A DNA stretch of 29,959 bases from JACJYE01 sp964432875 (lineage in GTDB: Bacteria; Bacteroidota; Bacteroidia; Chitinophagales; Saprospiraceae). Made by a program: the position numbers and the translations under genes. Of this stretch, positions 16,696-24,098 are shown piece by piece. The notes below the pieces were generated by a model that was not told where the DNA came from, searched no databases, and saw only the letters and a list, made by a program, of their open reading frames with translations. How positions within the stretch are numbered: position 1 is the stretch's first letter; every line of letters begins with the position of its first letter. The stretch spans positions 1-29,959 of the forward strand of contig CAYSPJ010000059.1 of assembly GCA_964432875.1 (NCBI GenBank), given 5' to 3'.

Positions 16696-17259
16696 CTAGT
16701 TGGTGCGTTGTTGGTTCTTGAAAGGCAAGCCCAGCATTTTCAAGAGCGCGAGCGCCTCGGCATCGGTCTTGGCAGTGGTCACGAAAGTGATATCCATGCC
16801 CGTGATGCGGGAAACCTTGTCGATGTCAATCTCCGGGAAAACAATCTGCTCAGTGATGCCCATGGAGTAATTGCCACGGCCGTCAAAGCTCTTGTCGTTG
16901 ATGCCGCGAAAGTCGCGCACCCGAGGAAGAGCTACCGTGACCAGGCGGTCCAGGAACTCATACATGCGTATATCGCGCAGCGTGACGCGGGCACCGATCG
17001 GCATGCCTTCCCGCAGCTTGAAGTTCGAAACGGACTTCTTGGCCTTAGTAGGTACGGCACGCTGGCCAGCGACGATGGATATCTCCTCGATGGCATTCTC
17101 CACCAGTTTCTTATCCTGGGTAGCTTCGCCTACGCCCTGGTTGATACAGATTTTCACCAAACGGGGCACTTGCATCACTGTCTTGTACTGGAACTGCTCC
17201 ATCAGTGCTGGTGCTACCTCTTCGTGGTATTTCTTCTTAAGTCTGGGTAGATAACTCAT
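16696..17259 (-). CDS. rplE: 50S ribosomal protein L5
   Basis: uL5 binds 5S rRNA and bridges to S13 and the P-site tRNA. The 187-residue product shows KICINQGVGEATQDKKLVENAIEEISIVAGQRAVPTKAKKSVSNFKLREGMPIG and the C-terminal GITEQIVFPEIDIDKVSRITGMDITFVTTA. Its ATG overlaps the rplX stop by one base (TAATG at 17257-17261 on the minus strand), which indicates translational coupling. Confidence 0.98.
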   Translation of the reverse strand: MSYLPRLKKKYHEEVAPALMEQFQYKTVMQVPRLVKICINQGVGEATQDKKLVENAIEEISIVAGQRAVPTKAKKSVSNFKLREGMPIGARVTLRDIRMYEFLDRLVTVALPRVRDFRGINDKSFDGRGNYSMGITEQIVFPEIDIDKVSRITGMDITFVTTAKTDAEALALLKMLGLPFKNQQRTN

Positions 17260-17615
17260 TACTTAATGATTTCGCCGGATTTTTTAGAATAACGTACAAT
17301 CTTGCCATCTTCCGCCTGCTTGCGGCCCACACGGGTAGGCTCACCGGTTTTCGGGTCCACCAGCATGAGGTTAGAGATGTGGATGGGCAGCGGCACCTCG
17401 TTGATCCCGCCCGGGTTGTCTTGTGTGGCCTTGGTATGCTTCTTGGCCATGTTGACCTGGTCGACGATTGCCCGGTTGCGGTCGGGCAATACTTCCAGCA
17501 CTTCGCGCACCTTGTCACGGTCTTTATAAGACCCGGAGATCACAACGACTTTATCTCCTTTCTTGATCTTCAGCTTAGGAGTGAACCGCTTCTGAATATT
17601 AGCTTTCTTTTTCAT
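17259..17615 (-). CDS. rplX: 50S ribosomal protein L24
   Basis: uL24 is an assembly-initiator protein of the 50S subunit. The 118-residue product has the KOW motif KKGDKVVVISGSYKDRDKVREVLEVLPDRNRAIVDQVNMAKKHTK and the later PLPIHISNLMLVDPKTGEPTRVG. It is somewhat longer than the E. coli protein because of an N-terminal basic extension, which is common in this phylum. Its stop codon overlaps the rplE start. Confidence 0.98.
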   Translation of the reverse strand: MKKKANIQKRFTPKLKIKKGDKVVVISGSYKDRDKVREVLEVLPDRNRAIVDQVNMAKKHTKATQDNPGGINEVPLPIHISNLMLVDPKTGEPTRVGRKQAEDGKIVRYSKKSGEIIK

Positions 17616-17669
17616 TATATGTCGAATTAAATCGCTTCGAGTAATGGCGTGAACGATAAGCTATCCCTC

Positions 17670-18035
17670 TTAAAGCACCTCGGGCGCCAAAGATACGATA
17701 CGCATGTAATCGCGTTCGCGAAGTTCGCGGGCGACTGGCCCGAAAATACGAGTTCCTCTCGGCTCGTCAGCGTTGTTGAGCAATACGACCGCGTTGTCAT
17801 CAAAGCGGATGTAAGACCCATCGCGGCGGCGGATTTCTTTTTTCGTGCGCACGACAACCGCTTTTGATACGCTGCCTTTTTTGATACCACCGGGGCTAGC
17901 ATCCTTGACGGTGACCACGATCTTGTCGCCAATGGAGGCATAGCGGCGCTTTGAACCTCCCAAAACGCGGATACAGAGCACTTCTTTCGCTCCGCTATTG
18001 TCCGCAACCCTTAGCCTGGACTCTTGCTGGATCAT
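17670..18035 (-). CDS. rplN: 50S ribosomal protein L14
   Basis: uL14 forms an intersubunit bridge to 16S helix 14. The 121-residue product starts MIQQESRLRVADNSGAKEVLCIRVLGGSKRRYASIGD and contains VRTKKEIRRRDGSYIRFDDNAVVLLNN and GTRIFGPVARELRERDYMRIVSLAPEVL, all diagnostic. Spacing to rpsQ is 79 bp, without a strong structure. Confidence 0.98.
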   Translation of the reverse strand: MIQQESRLRVADNSGAKEVLCIRVLGGSKRRYASIGDKIVVTVKDASPGGIKKGSVSKAVVVRTKKEIRRRDGSYIRFDDNAVVLLNNADEPRGTRIFGPVARELRERDYMRIVSLAPEVL

Positions 18036-18114
18036 TATTCTAAAGTTTAAGGTTGTTTTGGTTTGCGGCTAGGAGCAGGCTGGCTGCCCAATGGCCTTCA
18101 AACACAACAGTAAT

Positions 18115-18375
18115 TTACTTCGCCCGCTCGACAATCTCAACGAGCCTCCAACGCTTGAGCTTGCTCAATGGGCGGGTTTCCATGATGCGCACGACATCGC
18201 CGATATTGCACTCGTTTTTTTCGTCATGAGCCATGAACTTATTGCTTCGCTTGATGAACTTCCCGTATATCGGGTGCCGAAGCTTTCGCTCAACCGAAAC
18301 GGCGATGGTCTTATCCATCTTGTTGCTCGTAACCACGCCAACGCGCTGCTTTCTGAGATTTCTTTCTTCTGTCAT
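18115..18375 (-). CDS. rpsQ: 30S ribosomal protein S17
   Basis: uS17 is a primary 16S-binding protein with an OB fold. The 86-residue product shows RVGVVTSNKMDKTIAVSVERKLRHPIYGKFIKRSNKFMAHDEKNECNIGDVVRIMETRPLSKLKRWRLVEIV, the entire family pattern. Length and position after rpmC are normal. Confidence 0.98.
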   Translation of the reverse strand: MTEERNLRKQRVGVVTSNKMDKTIAVSVERKLRHPIYGKFIKRSNKFMAHDEKNECNIGDVVRIMETRPLSKLKRWRLVEIVERAK

Positions 18376-18414
18376 AATTGTGTTCGGTTATTGAAACCTA
18401 ACGTTAAATTTTTG

Positions 18415-18675
18415 CTATTTCCGGCGCCTCCTGGATCTGATTTTGGACCGGCTTGCCAGTTCTTCTGCTGATAGCGTAGCCAACTCACGGCGGCGGATTT
18501 CCGACTTCAGGCGGGCGATATCGCGCCGCACTTCCCGCAACACCAAGGGGTTATCCAAGCCCTTGATCGCATGGTCGAACCTCAGCTTTTGGTATTGTAC
18601 TTCCGTAGTTTGCAGCTCGCTTTCCAGGTCGGCTTCAGAATAATCCTGAAGTTCCAAAAATTTCTTGCTTGCCAT
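18415..18675 (-). CDS. rpmC: 50S ribosomal protein L29 with basic tail
   Basis: uL29 lies at the peptide exit tunnel and contributes to the docking site of SRP and trigger factor. The core helices (FLELQDYSEADLESELQTTEVQYQKLRFDHAIKGLDNPLVLREVRRDIARLKSEIRRREL) match the family. At 86 residues it is longer than the usual 60-70 because of a tail ending SRSKIRSRRRRK. The gene lies 31 bp after rplP. Confidence 0.97.
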   Translation of the reverse strand: MASKKFLELQDYSEADLESELQTTEVQYQKLRFDHAIKGLDNPLVLREVRRDIARLKSEIRRRELATLSAEELASRSKIRSRRRRK

Positions 18676-18706
18676 TGTATATATAGGTTAAAAAACGATC
18701 AAATGG

Positions 18707-19126
18707 TTATTCTGCATAGTCATGGCGCATGACGAACCTGGTGAGCACCGGCAGTTTTTGAGCTGCCAGGCGCAGGGCCTCCTCTGCAGTAGCCCGGGGT
18801 ACGCCATCGATTTCAAACATCACGCAGCCTGGCTTAACCACTGCCACCCAATGATCCAGGGCACCTTTACCTTTACCCATACGCACTTCCTGTGGCTTAG
18901 CCGTAATCGGCTTATCAGGGAATATCCGGATCCATACTTTGCCTTCGCGTTTCATGTAGCGCGTCATGGCAATACGAGCAGCTTCTATCTGGCGGTTCGT
19001 CAGCCGCCCGGCTGTGAGAGACTTCAAGCCGAAGGCACCAAAGTCGATGCTACTACCTTTGTAGGCAAGGCCTTTGTTTCTGCCCTTTTGCTGCTTCCGG
19101 TATTTTGTCCTTTTTGGCTGTAACAT
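18707..19126 (-). CDS. rplP: 50S ribosomal protein L16
   Basis: uL16 completes the A site and the late step of 50S assembly. The 139-residue product starts MLQPKRTKYRKQQKGRNKGLAYKGSSIDFG and has RQIEAARIAMTRYMKREGKVWIRIFPDKPITAKPQEVRMGKGKGALDHWVAVVKPG. In E. coli the Arg in the RMGKGKG loop region is hydroxylated; the motif is present here. The preceding 97-bp gap holds a promoter-like box. Confidence 0.98.
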   Translation of the reverse strand: MLQPKRTKYRKQQKGRNKGLAYKGSSIDFGAFGLKSLTAGRLTNRQIEAARIAMTRYMKREGKVWIRIFPDKPITAKPQEVRMGKGKGALDHWVAVVKPGCVMFEIDGVPRATAEEALRLAAQKLPVLTRFVMRHDYAE

Positions 19127-19195
19127 TGCTATGTAAATTTAGTACTTCTGTAGTCAAAAATAGAGCCGTTTTCAGCCCCTTTTCCAAAAGTTTGG

Positions 19196-19203
19196 CAAAG
19201 GTA
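19196..19203 (-). promoter_or_regulatory. Possible internal -7 promoter box before rplP
   Basis: TACCTTTG on the minus strand (19203-19196), in an AT-rich stretch 20 nt after the rpsC stop, matches TAnnTTTG and is identical to the box before rpsL. No convincing TTG lies at the -33 position, so activity is uncertain. Confidence 0.4.
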
Positions 19204-19223
19204 CGGCATTTTATTTTAATTTG

Positions 19224-20093
19224 CTAGCTACGGCGCTGATTTCTTCCACCGCCGCCGGCAGCACCACCGCCACCGCCACGCCGACGGTCGCCGCCGCCAC
19301 CACCGCCACCGCGGCGGTCGCCTCTTTCACCTCTTTCGCCGCCACCGCCACGACGGTCGCCGCCACGGCGATCACCGCCGCCTCTTTCGCTCCTTTCACC
19401 CCTTTCGCCACCGAAGCCGCCGCCTTTTTGGACTTCTTTCATGCCGATGTTCGGAGACAGGTCGCGCTTGCCCAGTACTTCGCCTTTGCAAATCCAAACC
19501 TTTACGCCGATTTTGCCATAGACCGTCTGTGCTTCCTTCAGGGCATAGTCAATATCTGCCCGGAAAGTATGCAGCGGGGTACGGCCTTCCTTATATTCTT
19601 CACGGCGCGCCATATCAGAACCGCTGAGGCGGCCCGAAATACGGACCTTGATGCCTTCAGCCCCGGTACGCATAGTAGACTGGATGGCCATCTTGATTGC
19701 CCGGCGATAGTTGATGCGCGCTTCGAGCTGCTTGGCGATCGACTCGGCAACGATATTGGCATCAAGCTCAGGCTTGCGGATTTCGATGATGTTGATTTGG
19801 ATATCCTTGCTCGTCAGCTTCTTGAGCTCCTCGCGGATACGGTCCACTTCCGAACCACCCTTCCCGATGATGATACCGGGGCGCGAGGTATGGATAGTAA
19901 TCGTGATGCGCTTTAAGGTACGTTCGATGACGATGCGAGCGATGCCCCCTTTGGCGATGCGAGCATTGAGGTAGCTGCGGATATTTTCATCTTCCACAAC
20001 CTTCTCCGCAAAGTCTTTACCACCAAACCAGTTGGAATCCCACCCTCTGATGATACCTAAACGATTGCCTATTGGATTTGTCTTCTGACCCAT
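19224..20093 (-). CDS. rpsC: 30S ribosomal protein S3 with Gly/Arg-rich C-terminal tail
   Basis: uS3 lines the mRNA entry tunnel and helps helicase action. The core (residues 1-223) begins MGQKTNPIGNRLGIIRGWDSNWF, has a KH domain with the GKGG loop at 77-80 and the C-terminal domain with VRISGRLSGSDMARREEYKEGRTPLHTFRADIDY. Residues 224-289 are a tail made almost only of Gly, Arg, Asp, Glu and Ser, with repeated GERGER, GGGDRRGG and GGGGG units. Bacteroidota S3 proteins often have basic/acidic tails, but this RGG-like one is long. The tail should be disordered and may contact RNA at the mRNA entry side. Confidence 0.97.
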   Translation of the reverse strand: MGQKTNPIGNRLGIIRGWDSNWFGGKDFAEKVVEDENIRSYLNARIAKGGIARIVIERTLKRITITIHTSRPGIIIGKGGSEVDRIREELKKLTSKDIQINIIEIRKPELDANIVAESIAKQLEARINYRRAIKMAIQSTMRTGAEGIKVRISGRLSGSDMARREEYKEGRTPLHTFRADIDYALKEAQTVYGKIGVKVWICKGEVLGKRDLSPNIGMKEVQKGGGFGGERGERSERGGGDRRGGDRRGGGGERGERGDRRGGGGGGGDRRRGGGGGAAGGGGRNQRRS

Positions 20094-20122
20094 ATCTATG
20101 GTGTTACAAATTATAAGTTATT

Positions 20123-20545
20123 CTATTCTTCTGCCAGGCCTTCACCACCTACCTCTTCTACTTCTGCCACGTCTTGCATCACGGCATCGGTGCGGTAAGG
20201 CACGCGGTTTTCGACGATGAGCGTCACGTGGTTGGTGCGCTTGCGGATGCGGTGCGCCCTACCATGGGGCGCCGGGCGGAAACGCTTCAATACAGCACCT
20301 TCATCAGAAAAGATGGTTTTCACGTAGAGGTCATAATCATCAGCATTTTCCATGCCGCCGGTTTTGACTTCCCAGTTGGCGATGGCAGCCACGAGCAGCT
20401 TCTCCAGCCAAACGGCAGCCTCTTTTTTGGTGAACCGCAGAATGTCCAGCGCTGCTTCGACTTTTTTACCGCGGATAAGATCGACGACCAGGCGCATCTT
20501 GCGCGCTGACATCGGGACATTTCTGAGCCTAGCTACTGCTTCCAT
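20123..20545 (-). CDS. rplV: 50S ribosomal protein L22 with acidic tail
   Basis: uL22 lines the peptide exit tunnel with L4. The 140-residue product has NVPMSARKMRLVVDLIRGKKVEAALDILRFTKKEAAVWLEKLLVAAIANWE and the beta-hairpin region KRFRPAPHGRAHRIRKRTNHVTLIVENR that reaches the tunnel. About 20 acidic residues at the end (DVAEVEEVGGEGLAEE) extend it beyond the usual ~110. It is separated from rpsS by 139 bp containing three hairpins. Confidence 0.98.
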   Translation of the reverse strand: MEAVARLRNVPMSARKMRLVVDLIRGKKVEAALDILRFTKKEAAVWLEKLLVAAIANWEVKTGGMENADDYDLYVKTIFSDEGAVLKRFRPAPHGRAHRIRKRTNHVTLIVENRVPYRTDAVMQDVAEVEEVGGEGLAEE

Positions 20546-20580
20546 TATTCAAGAATTTTCAGTTGCCTGTGTTTGTTGCT

Positions 20581-20681
20581 ACCAAAGGCGGGCCTTCGGT
20601 ATTAGTTATTGATTGTGCGCCAAAGCATTCCTTCGGCAATTGTTTTACCCCTTTGCCCAGCGCATGAGCGCAGCGGCTGGG
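20581..20681 (-). other. Three tandem hairpins between rpsS and rplV
   Basis: Stem 1 is 20581-20600 (ACCAAAGG/CCTTCGGT, 8 pairs with one G-U in RNA). Stem 2 is 20619-20637 (GCCAAAG/CTTCGGC, 7 pairs with one G-U). Stem 3 is 20656-20681 (CCCAGC/GCTGGG). The first two share nearly the same stem sequence, which suggests a repeated protein-binding or stability element in the S10-type transcript. No T-run follows any of them. Confidence 0.6.
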
Positions 20682-20684
20682 AGA

Positions 20685-20954
20685 TTACTTCTTGCGGTTG
20701 CCCGAGTGGCCTCTGAAGTTGCGCGTCGGCGCAAATTCACCCAGCTTGTGGCCTACCATGTTTTCCGTAACAAATACCGGGACAAAAGTCTTCCCATTAT
20801 GCACGGCTATGGTTTCGCCAACCATATCGGGAATAATCATGGAAGCGCGCGACCAGGTCTTGATGACCGACTTCCGGTTTGAGTCCTTGGACTTTTCTAC
20901 TTTGTCCATCAGCTTATGGAAAACGTAGGGCCCTTTTTTGATTGATCTTGCCAT
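20685..20954 (-). CDS. rpsS: 30S ribosomal protein S19
   Basis: uS19 lies in the 30S head, next to S13, and contacts the A-site tRNA region. The 89-residue product starts MARSIKKGPYVFHKLMDKV and has IKTWSRASMIIPDMVGETIAVHNGKTFVPVFVTENMVGHKLGEFAPTRNFRGH, the complete family signature. It is 33 bp from rplB. Confidence 0.98.
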   Translation of the reverse strand: MARSIKKGPYVFHKLMDKVEKSKDSNRKSVIKTWSRASMIIPDMVGETIAVHNGKTFVPVFVTENMVGHKLGEFAPTRNFRGHSGNRKK

Positions 20955-20987
20955 GTTTGCTAACTCATTTTATAAAGTGGCAGCCGC

Positions 20988-21824
20988 TTAGCGCTTCTTG
21001 CCGGTTTTTCTTCTGGAAATGATAAGCTTATCCGATTGCTTCTTCGGCTTGCGCGTTTTAGCGCCCTTGGCCATTTGGCCGTTGCGCGAGCGCGGGTGCC
21101 CACCGGAAGCTTTGCCTTCGCCACCGCCCATGGGGTGGTCAACGGGGTTCATCGCTACGCCTCGTACGCGGGGGCGCTTGCCCAGCCAGCGGTTGCGGCC
21201 TGCTTTGCCGACCACCTGCAAGCCGTGGTCCGGATTGGAAACCGTGCCGATTGTAGCTTTGCAAGTAGAAAGGATGCGGCGCACTTCCCCAGAGGGCAGC
21301 TTCACCACTACATACCGGCCTTCGCGGTTCATCAAGGTCATGGAAGTACCAGCGCTGCGGGCCATCGAGGCGCCACGGCCAGGGTACAATTCCACCGCAT
21401 GGATAGCAGCCCCAAGGGGGATGTCACGCAAGAACATCGTATGGCCCACATGGGGGGTCGCATTATCACCAGACAATATCTCGGCACCAACTTTAAGGCC
21501 ATCGGGAGCGAGGATGTAGCGCTTTTCACCATCCTGATATTCTACCAGGGCGATGTAGGCAGTACGGTTCGGGTCGTACTCGATGGTTTTAACCGTAGCC
21601 GGCATCCCGTCCTTGTCGCGGCGGAAGTCGATGATGCGGTAGCGGCGCTTGTGGCCACCGCCACGCTGGCGTACCGTACGGTGCCCTTCGTTGTTGCGGC
21701 CACCGCTTTTCTTCAAGGGTGCCAAAAGGCTCTTCTCCGGCTTATCTGTCGTAAGCTCGGCAAAAGTATTACCAACCCTGAATCGCGTACCGGGTGTTAC
21801 CGGGTTGAATTTCCTTACAGGCAT
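20988..21824 (-). CDS. rplB: 50S ribosomal protein L2
   Basis: uL2 is a core 50S protein needed for subunit joining and peptidyl transfer. The 278-residue product has the OB and SH3-like domains (GGGHKRRYRIIDFRRDKDG, LPSGEVRRILSTCKATIGTVSN) and RGVAMNPVDHPMGGGEGKASGG with the conserved H230 equivalent to E. coli H229. The basic tail (KKQSDKLIISRRKTGKKR) is normal. It lies between rplW and rpsS. Confidence 0.98.
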   Translation of the reverse strand: MPVRKFNPVTPGTRFRVGNTFAELTTDKPEKSLLAPLKKSGGRNNEGHRTVRQRGGGHKRRYRIIDFRRDKDGMPATVKTIEYDPNRTAYIALVEYQDGEKRYILAPDGLKVGAEILSGDNATPHVGHTMFLRDIPLGAAIHAVELYPGRGASMARSAGTSMTLMNREGRYVVVKLPSGEVRRILSTCKATIGTVSNPDHGLQVVGKAGRNRWLGKRPRVRGVAMNPVDHPMGGGEGKASGGHPRSRNGQMAKGAKTRKPKKQSDKLIISRRKTGKKR

Positions 21825-21894
21825 TGATTCGTGTTTTTATCCTCAGAGCTAATTGCTGGTGGAGATATCCCAGCTTTTCCCCTGAGGCCCGTTA

Positions 21895-22191
21895 TTAAAT
21901 ATCTCCAAAGAAATCTATCTCTTCCCCTGCCGAGAGGGTGACGATCGCTTTTTTGAACGAAGGCTTCCTCCCGCGGAGCATACCAGAACGAGTGGAGCGG
22001 TTCTTTTGCTTGCCCGGCATCACCAAGGTATTGACCGATTCGACCGTTACCTGGTACATGCGTTCCACCTCTTTCTTGATCTCGATCTTGTTGGCGCCTT
22101 TGTTGACGACGAAGCTGTACTGGCCCCCTTTGGTGCTCAGCGTTTCTGCTTTTTCAGTAATCAGCGGCTTGATGAGAATCGTCTTTGCCAT
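21895..22191 (-). CDS. rplW: 50S ribosomal protein L23
   Basis: uL23 at the tunnel exit is the docking site of trigger factor and SRP. The 98-residue product shows IKPLITEKAETLSTKGGQYSFVVNKGANKIEIKKEVERMYQVTVESVNTLVMPGK followed by a basic loop. The family length is normal. It sits between rplD (50 bp) and rplB (70 bp). Confidence 0.98.
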   Translation of the reverse strand: MAKTILIKPLITEKAETLSTKGGQYSFVVNKGANKIEIKKEVERMYQVTVESVNTLVMPGKQKNRSTRSGMLRGRKPSFKKAIVTLSAGEEIDFFGDI

Positions 22192-22241
22192 GGTTGTCTG
22201 TATTGTTATCGAAGCTGATCACCCGATAAGGGTGCGCTTCT

Positions 22242-22871
22242 TTAGTTTGCAAATGTTTCTCTGATCTTTTCAACCGACCTCTCCGACAGCACCAGGGCAC
22301 CTGCATTGAGGATTTCATAAGTGTTCAAATCGGTGGCGCGTACCACCTTGGAGTGCTGTAGGTTGCGGCTGGAGAGGAAAAGCTCCTTTTCGTAATCAGC
22401 CGTCACAAACACCGACTTCTTGTCGTTGATGTTGAGCGCGCCAAGGATTTTAGTGAACTCCTGAGTCTTGGGGGCTTCGAAAGCGAAATCCTCCACGATC
22501 AGGATGCTGCCAGCTGCTGCTTTGGTCGAAAGCGCTGATTTGCGCGCCAGGCGAGCCACCTTCTTGTTCAGCTTGATACCGTAGTCGCGAGGCCGCGGGC
22601 CGAAGACCCGGCCGCCGCCACGGAACAAGGGGCTTTTAATATCGCCAGCGCGAGCGGTACCCGTGCCTTTTTGGCGCTTGAGCTTGCGGGTAGAACCCGA
22701 TAGCTCACTCCGCTCCTTAGCTTTGTGCGTACCTTGGCGCTGGTTGGCCAAAAACTGCTTGACTGCCAGGTAAACGACATGCTCGTTTGGCTCTATGCCA
22801 AATATGTCATCCGGCAGGTCAATTGCCCTGCCTGTCTTCTGGCCCTGAATATTTAAAACTTCGAGTTTCAT
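22242..22871 (-). CDS. rplD: 50S ribosomal protein L4
   Basis: uL4 reaches into the exit tunnel and in E. coli controls its own S10 operon. The 209-residue product has the long basic loop TRKLKRQKGTGTARAGDIKSPLFRGGGRVFGPRPRDYGIKLNKKVARLARKSALS and a normal globular domain ending in LVLSERSVEKIRE. The fit to the family is full length. A 7-bp hairpin (22889-22914) lies directly upstream of its start. Confidence 0.98.
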   Translation of the reverse strand: MKLEVLNIQGQKTGRAIDLPDDIFGIEPNEHVVYLAVKQFLANQRQGTHKAKERSELSGSTRKLKRQKGTGTARAGDIKSPLFRGGGRVFGPRPRDYGIKLNKKVARLARKSALSTKAAAGSILIVEDFAFEAPKTQEFTKILGALNINDKKSVFVTADYEKELFLSSRNLQHSKVVRATDLNTYEILNAGALVLSERSVEKIRETFAN

Positions 22872-22888
22872 TGTCTGGTGTGTTTTTA

Positions 22889-22914
22889 TGTCGCCGGATA
22901 AGATAAGGGCGACA
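22889..22914 (-). other. Small hairpin in the rplC-rplD gap
   Basis: TGTCGCC (22889-22895) and GGCGACA (22908-22914) form a 7-bp stem with a 12-nt loop, 18 nt before the rplD start. It occupies much of the 58-bp gap and could affect rplD translation. No terminator T-run is present. Confidence 0.5.
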
Positions 22915-22929
22915 CGGACGCACTAAGAT

Positions 22930-23556
22930 TTACTTTTCGATAATCACATAAGCCCCCTTGTGGCCGGGAATCGCTCCTTTAATAAGGATGAGGTTCTCAT
23001 CCGGGAAAACCTTGAGCACTTCCAGGTTCTTGACCTTGACGCGGTCGCCACCAGTGCGGCCGGCCATGCGCATCCCCTTGAATACCTTGGAAGGGAAAGA
23101 AGATGCACCAATAGAACCCGGGGCACGCTGGCGGTTATGCTGGCCGTGCGTGGCGTCATTCACCCCGGCGAAGCCGTGGCGTTTTACCACACCCTGGAAA
23201 CCTTTTCCTTTGGTGGTGCCTACCGCACTGACTTTATCGCCTTCCTTGAAGATTTCTTCAATTTTGACGATATCGCCGACTGCCTTTTCAACGAGGTTGA
23301 AACCTCGGAATTCTACCAGCTTGCGCTTGGGCCCAGTCTTTGCTTTGTCGAAATGCCCTTGGAGAGCTTTGGATGTGTTTTTGACCTTTGCTTCGCCGTA
23401 GCCCAGCTGGAGTGCGTTGTAGCCGTCTGCTCCTTCCGCCGTCTTTACCTGTGTAACCACACAGGGGCCAGCTTCGATTACAGTGCAAGCTACGTTGCGC
23501 CCGCGGGCGTCGTACATGCTGGTCATTCCAACCTTTTTACCGATTATACCGTTCAT
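22930..23556 (-). CDS. rplC: 50S ribosomal protein L3
   Basis: uL3 starts 50S assembly and lies near the peptidyl-transferase centre. The start at MNGIIGKKVGMTSMY gives 208 residues; the frame is open for 26 more codons upstream, but they lie in a structured gap and do not resemble L3. The signature KGKGFQGVVKRHGFAGVNDATHGQHNRQRAPGSIGASSFPSKVFKGMRMAG is present. The position of the methylated Gln of E. coli L3 is not Gln here, as in most other phyla. Confidence 0.98.
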   Translation of the reverse strand: MNGIIGKKVGMTSMYDARGRNVACTVIEAGPCVVTQVKTAEGADGYNALQLGYGEAKVKNTSKALQGHFDKAKTGPKRKLVEFRGFNLVEKAVGDIVKIEEIFKEGDKVSAVGTTKGKGFQGVVKRHGFAGVNDATHGQHNRQRAPGSIGASSFPSKVFKGMRMAGRTGGDRVKVKNLEVLKVFPDENLILIKGAIPGHKGAYVIIEK

Positions 23557-23571
23557 CAGCACAAAAAATTT

Positions 23572-23689
23572 TAATACCGGTATTAGGTAGCAGACTTGGG
23601 CACCCCTGAGCACTGCGCTCGGTTCTCCCCCCAAAGGGAGAAACTAAGGGTAGCAAAGACAAGTTGCCTAGTATCTGACGCCTAATACC
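23572..23689 (-). promoter_or_regulatory. Structured rpsJ-rplC leader, possible r-protein control element
   Basis: GGTATTAGG (23579-23587) pairs perfectly with CCTAATACC (23681-23689), and the pairing continues after three mismatches (CAGA with TCTG). This closes a ~110-nt unit. Inside are two smaller stems, GAGC/GCTC (23608-23620) and TTCTCCC/GGGAGAA (23623-23642). One edge is also a 14-bp palindrome (TAATACCGGTATTA, 23572-23585), which could compete with the closing stem. This architecture fits a regulatory mRNA structure; no function is proven. Confidence 0.5.
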
Positions 23690-23707
23690 TTGTATGTAAT
23701 GATTGGT

Positions 23708-24016
23708 TTACGTCAGTTTAACCTGAATGTCAACTCCACTCGGCAGTTCCAGCTTAGACAGGGCATCTACCGTCTTCTGGGTGGGAGTGTAAATTTCGAT
23801 GAGGCGTTTGTGGGTACGCAACTGGAACTGCTCACGAGATTTCTTGTTGACGTGCGGCGAACGGAGCACGGTAAAGATTTTTTTCTCGGTGGGCAGCGGA
23901 ATCGGGCCAGTCACTACAGCGCCACTGTTCCTCACCGTCTTAACGATTTTTTCAGTGGACTTGTCCACCAAGTTATGGTCGTAAGAACGGAGTTTGATTC
24001 TAATCTTCTGATTCAT
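23708..24016 (-). CDS. rpsJ: 30S ribosomal protein S10
   Basis: uS10 is a 30S head protein that also serves antitermination as NusE. The 102-residue product has RIKLRSYDHNLVDKSTEKIVKTVRNSGAVVTGPIPLPTEKKIFTVLRSPHVNKKSREQFQLRTHKRLIEIYTP, the complete family pattern. It follows fusA directly, with no tuf between, as is usual in this phylum. Confidence 0.98.
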   Translation of the reverse strand: MNQKIRIKLRSYDHNLVDKSTEKIVKTVRNSGAVVTGPIPLPTEKKIFTVLRSPHVNKKSREQFQLRTHKRLIEIYTPTQKTVDALSKLELPSGVDIQVKLT

Positions 24017-24098
24017 GCCTGTTGTTAAAAAACGTTATTGACAATTTGCGATTCGTGAGGGCCCAACCGGTACTGCCGGCCGCCGCTCAACCTTCGCC

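Noticed and set aside
17688..17695. TATCTTTG box on the minus strand inside rplN
   Set aside because: It lies in the coding end of rplN, where the bases encode conserved residues, and has no -33 partner.
19221..19916. 231-residue plus-strand frame rich in Ala and Thr
   Set aside because: It is the reverse of the Gly/Arg-rich S3 tail and S3 core; the composition is a by-product of the GC-rich repeats.
24017..24098. Missing tuf gene between fusA and rpsJ
   Set aside because: Absence of tuf here is normal for Bacteroidota, which carry it elsewhere; the gap is only 82 bp.
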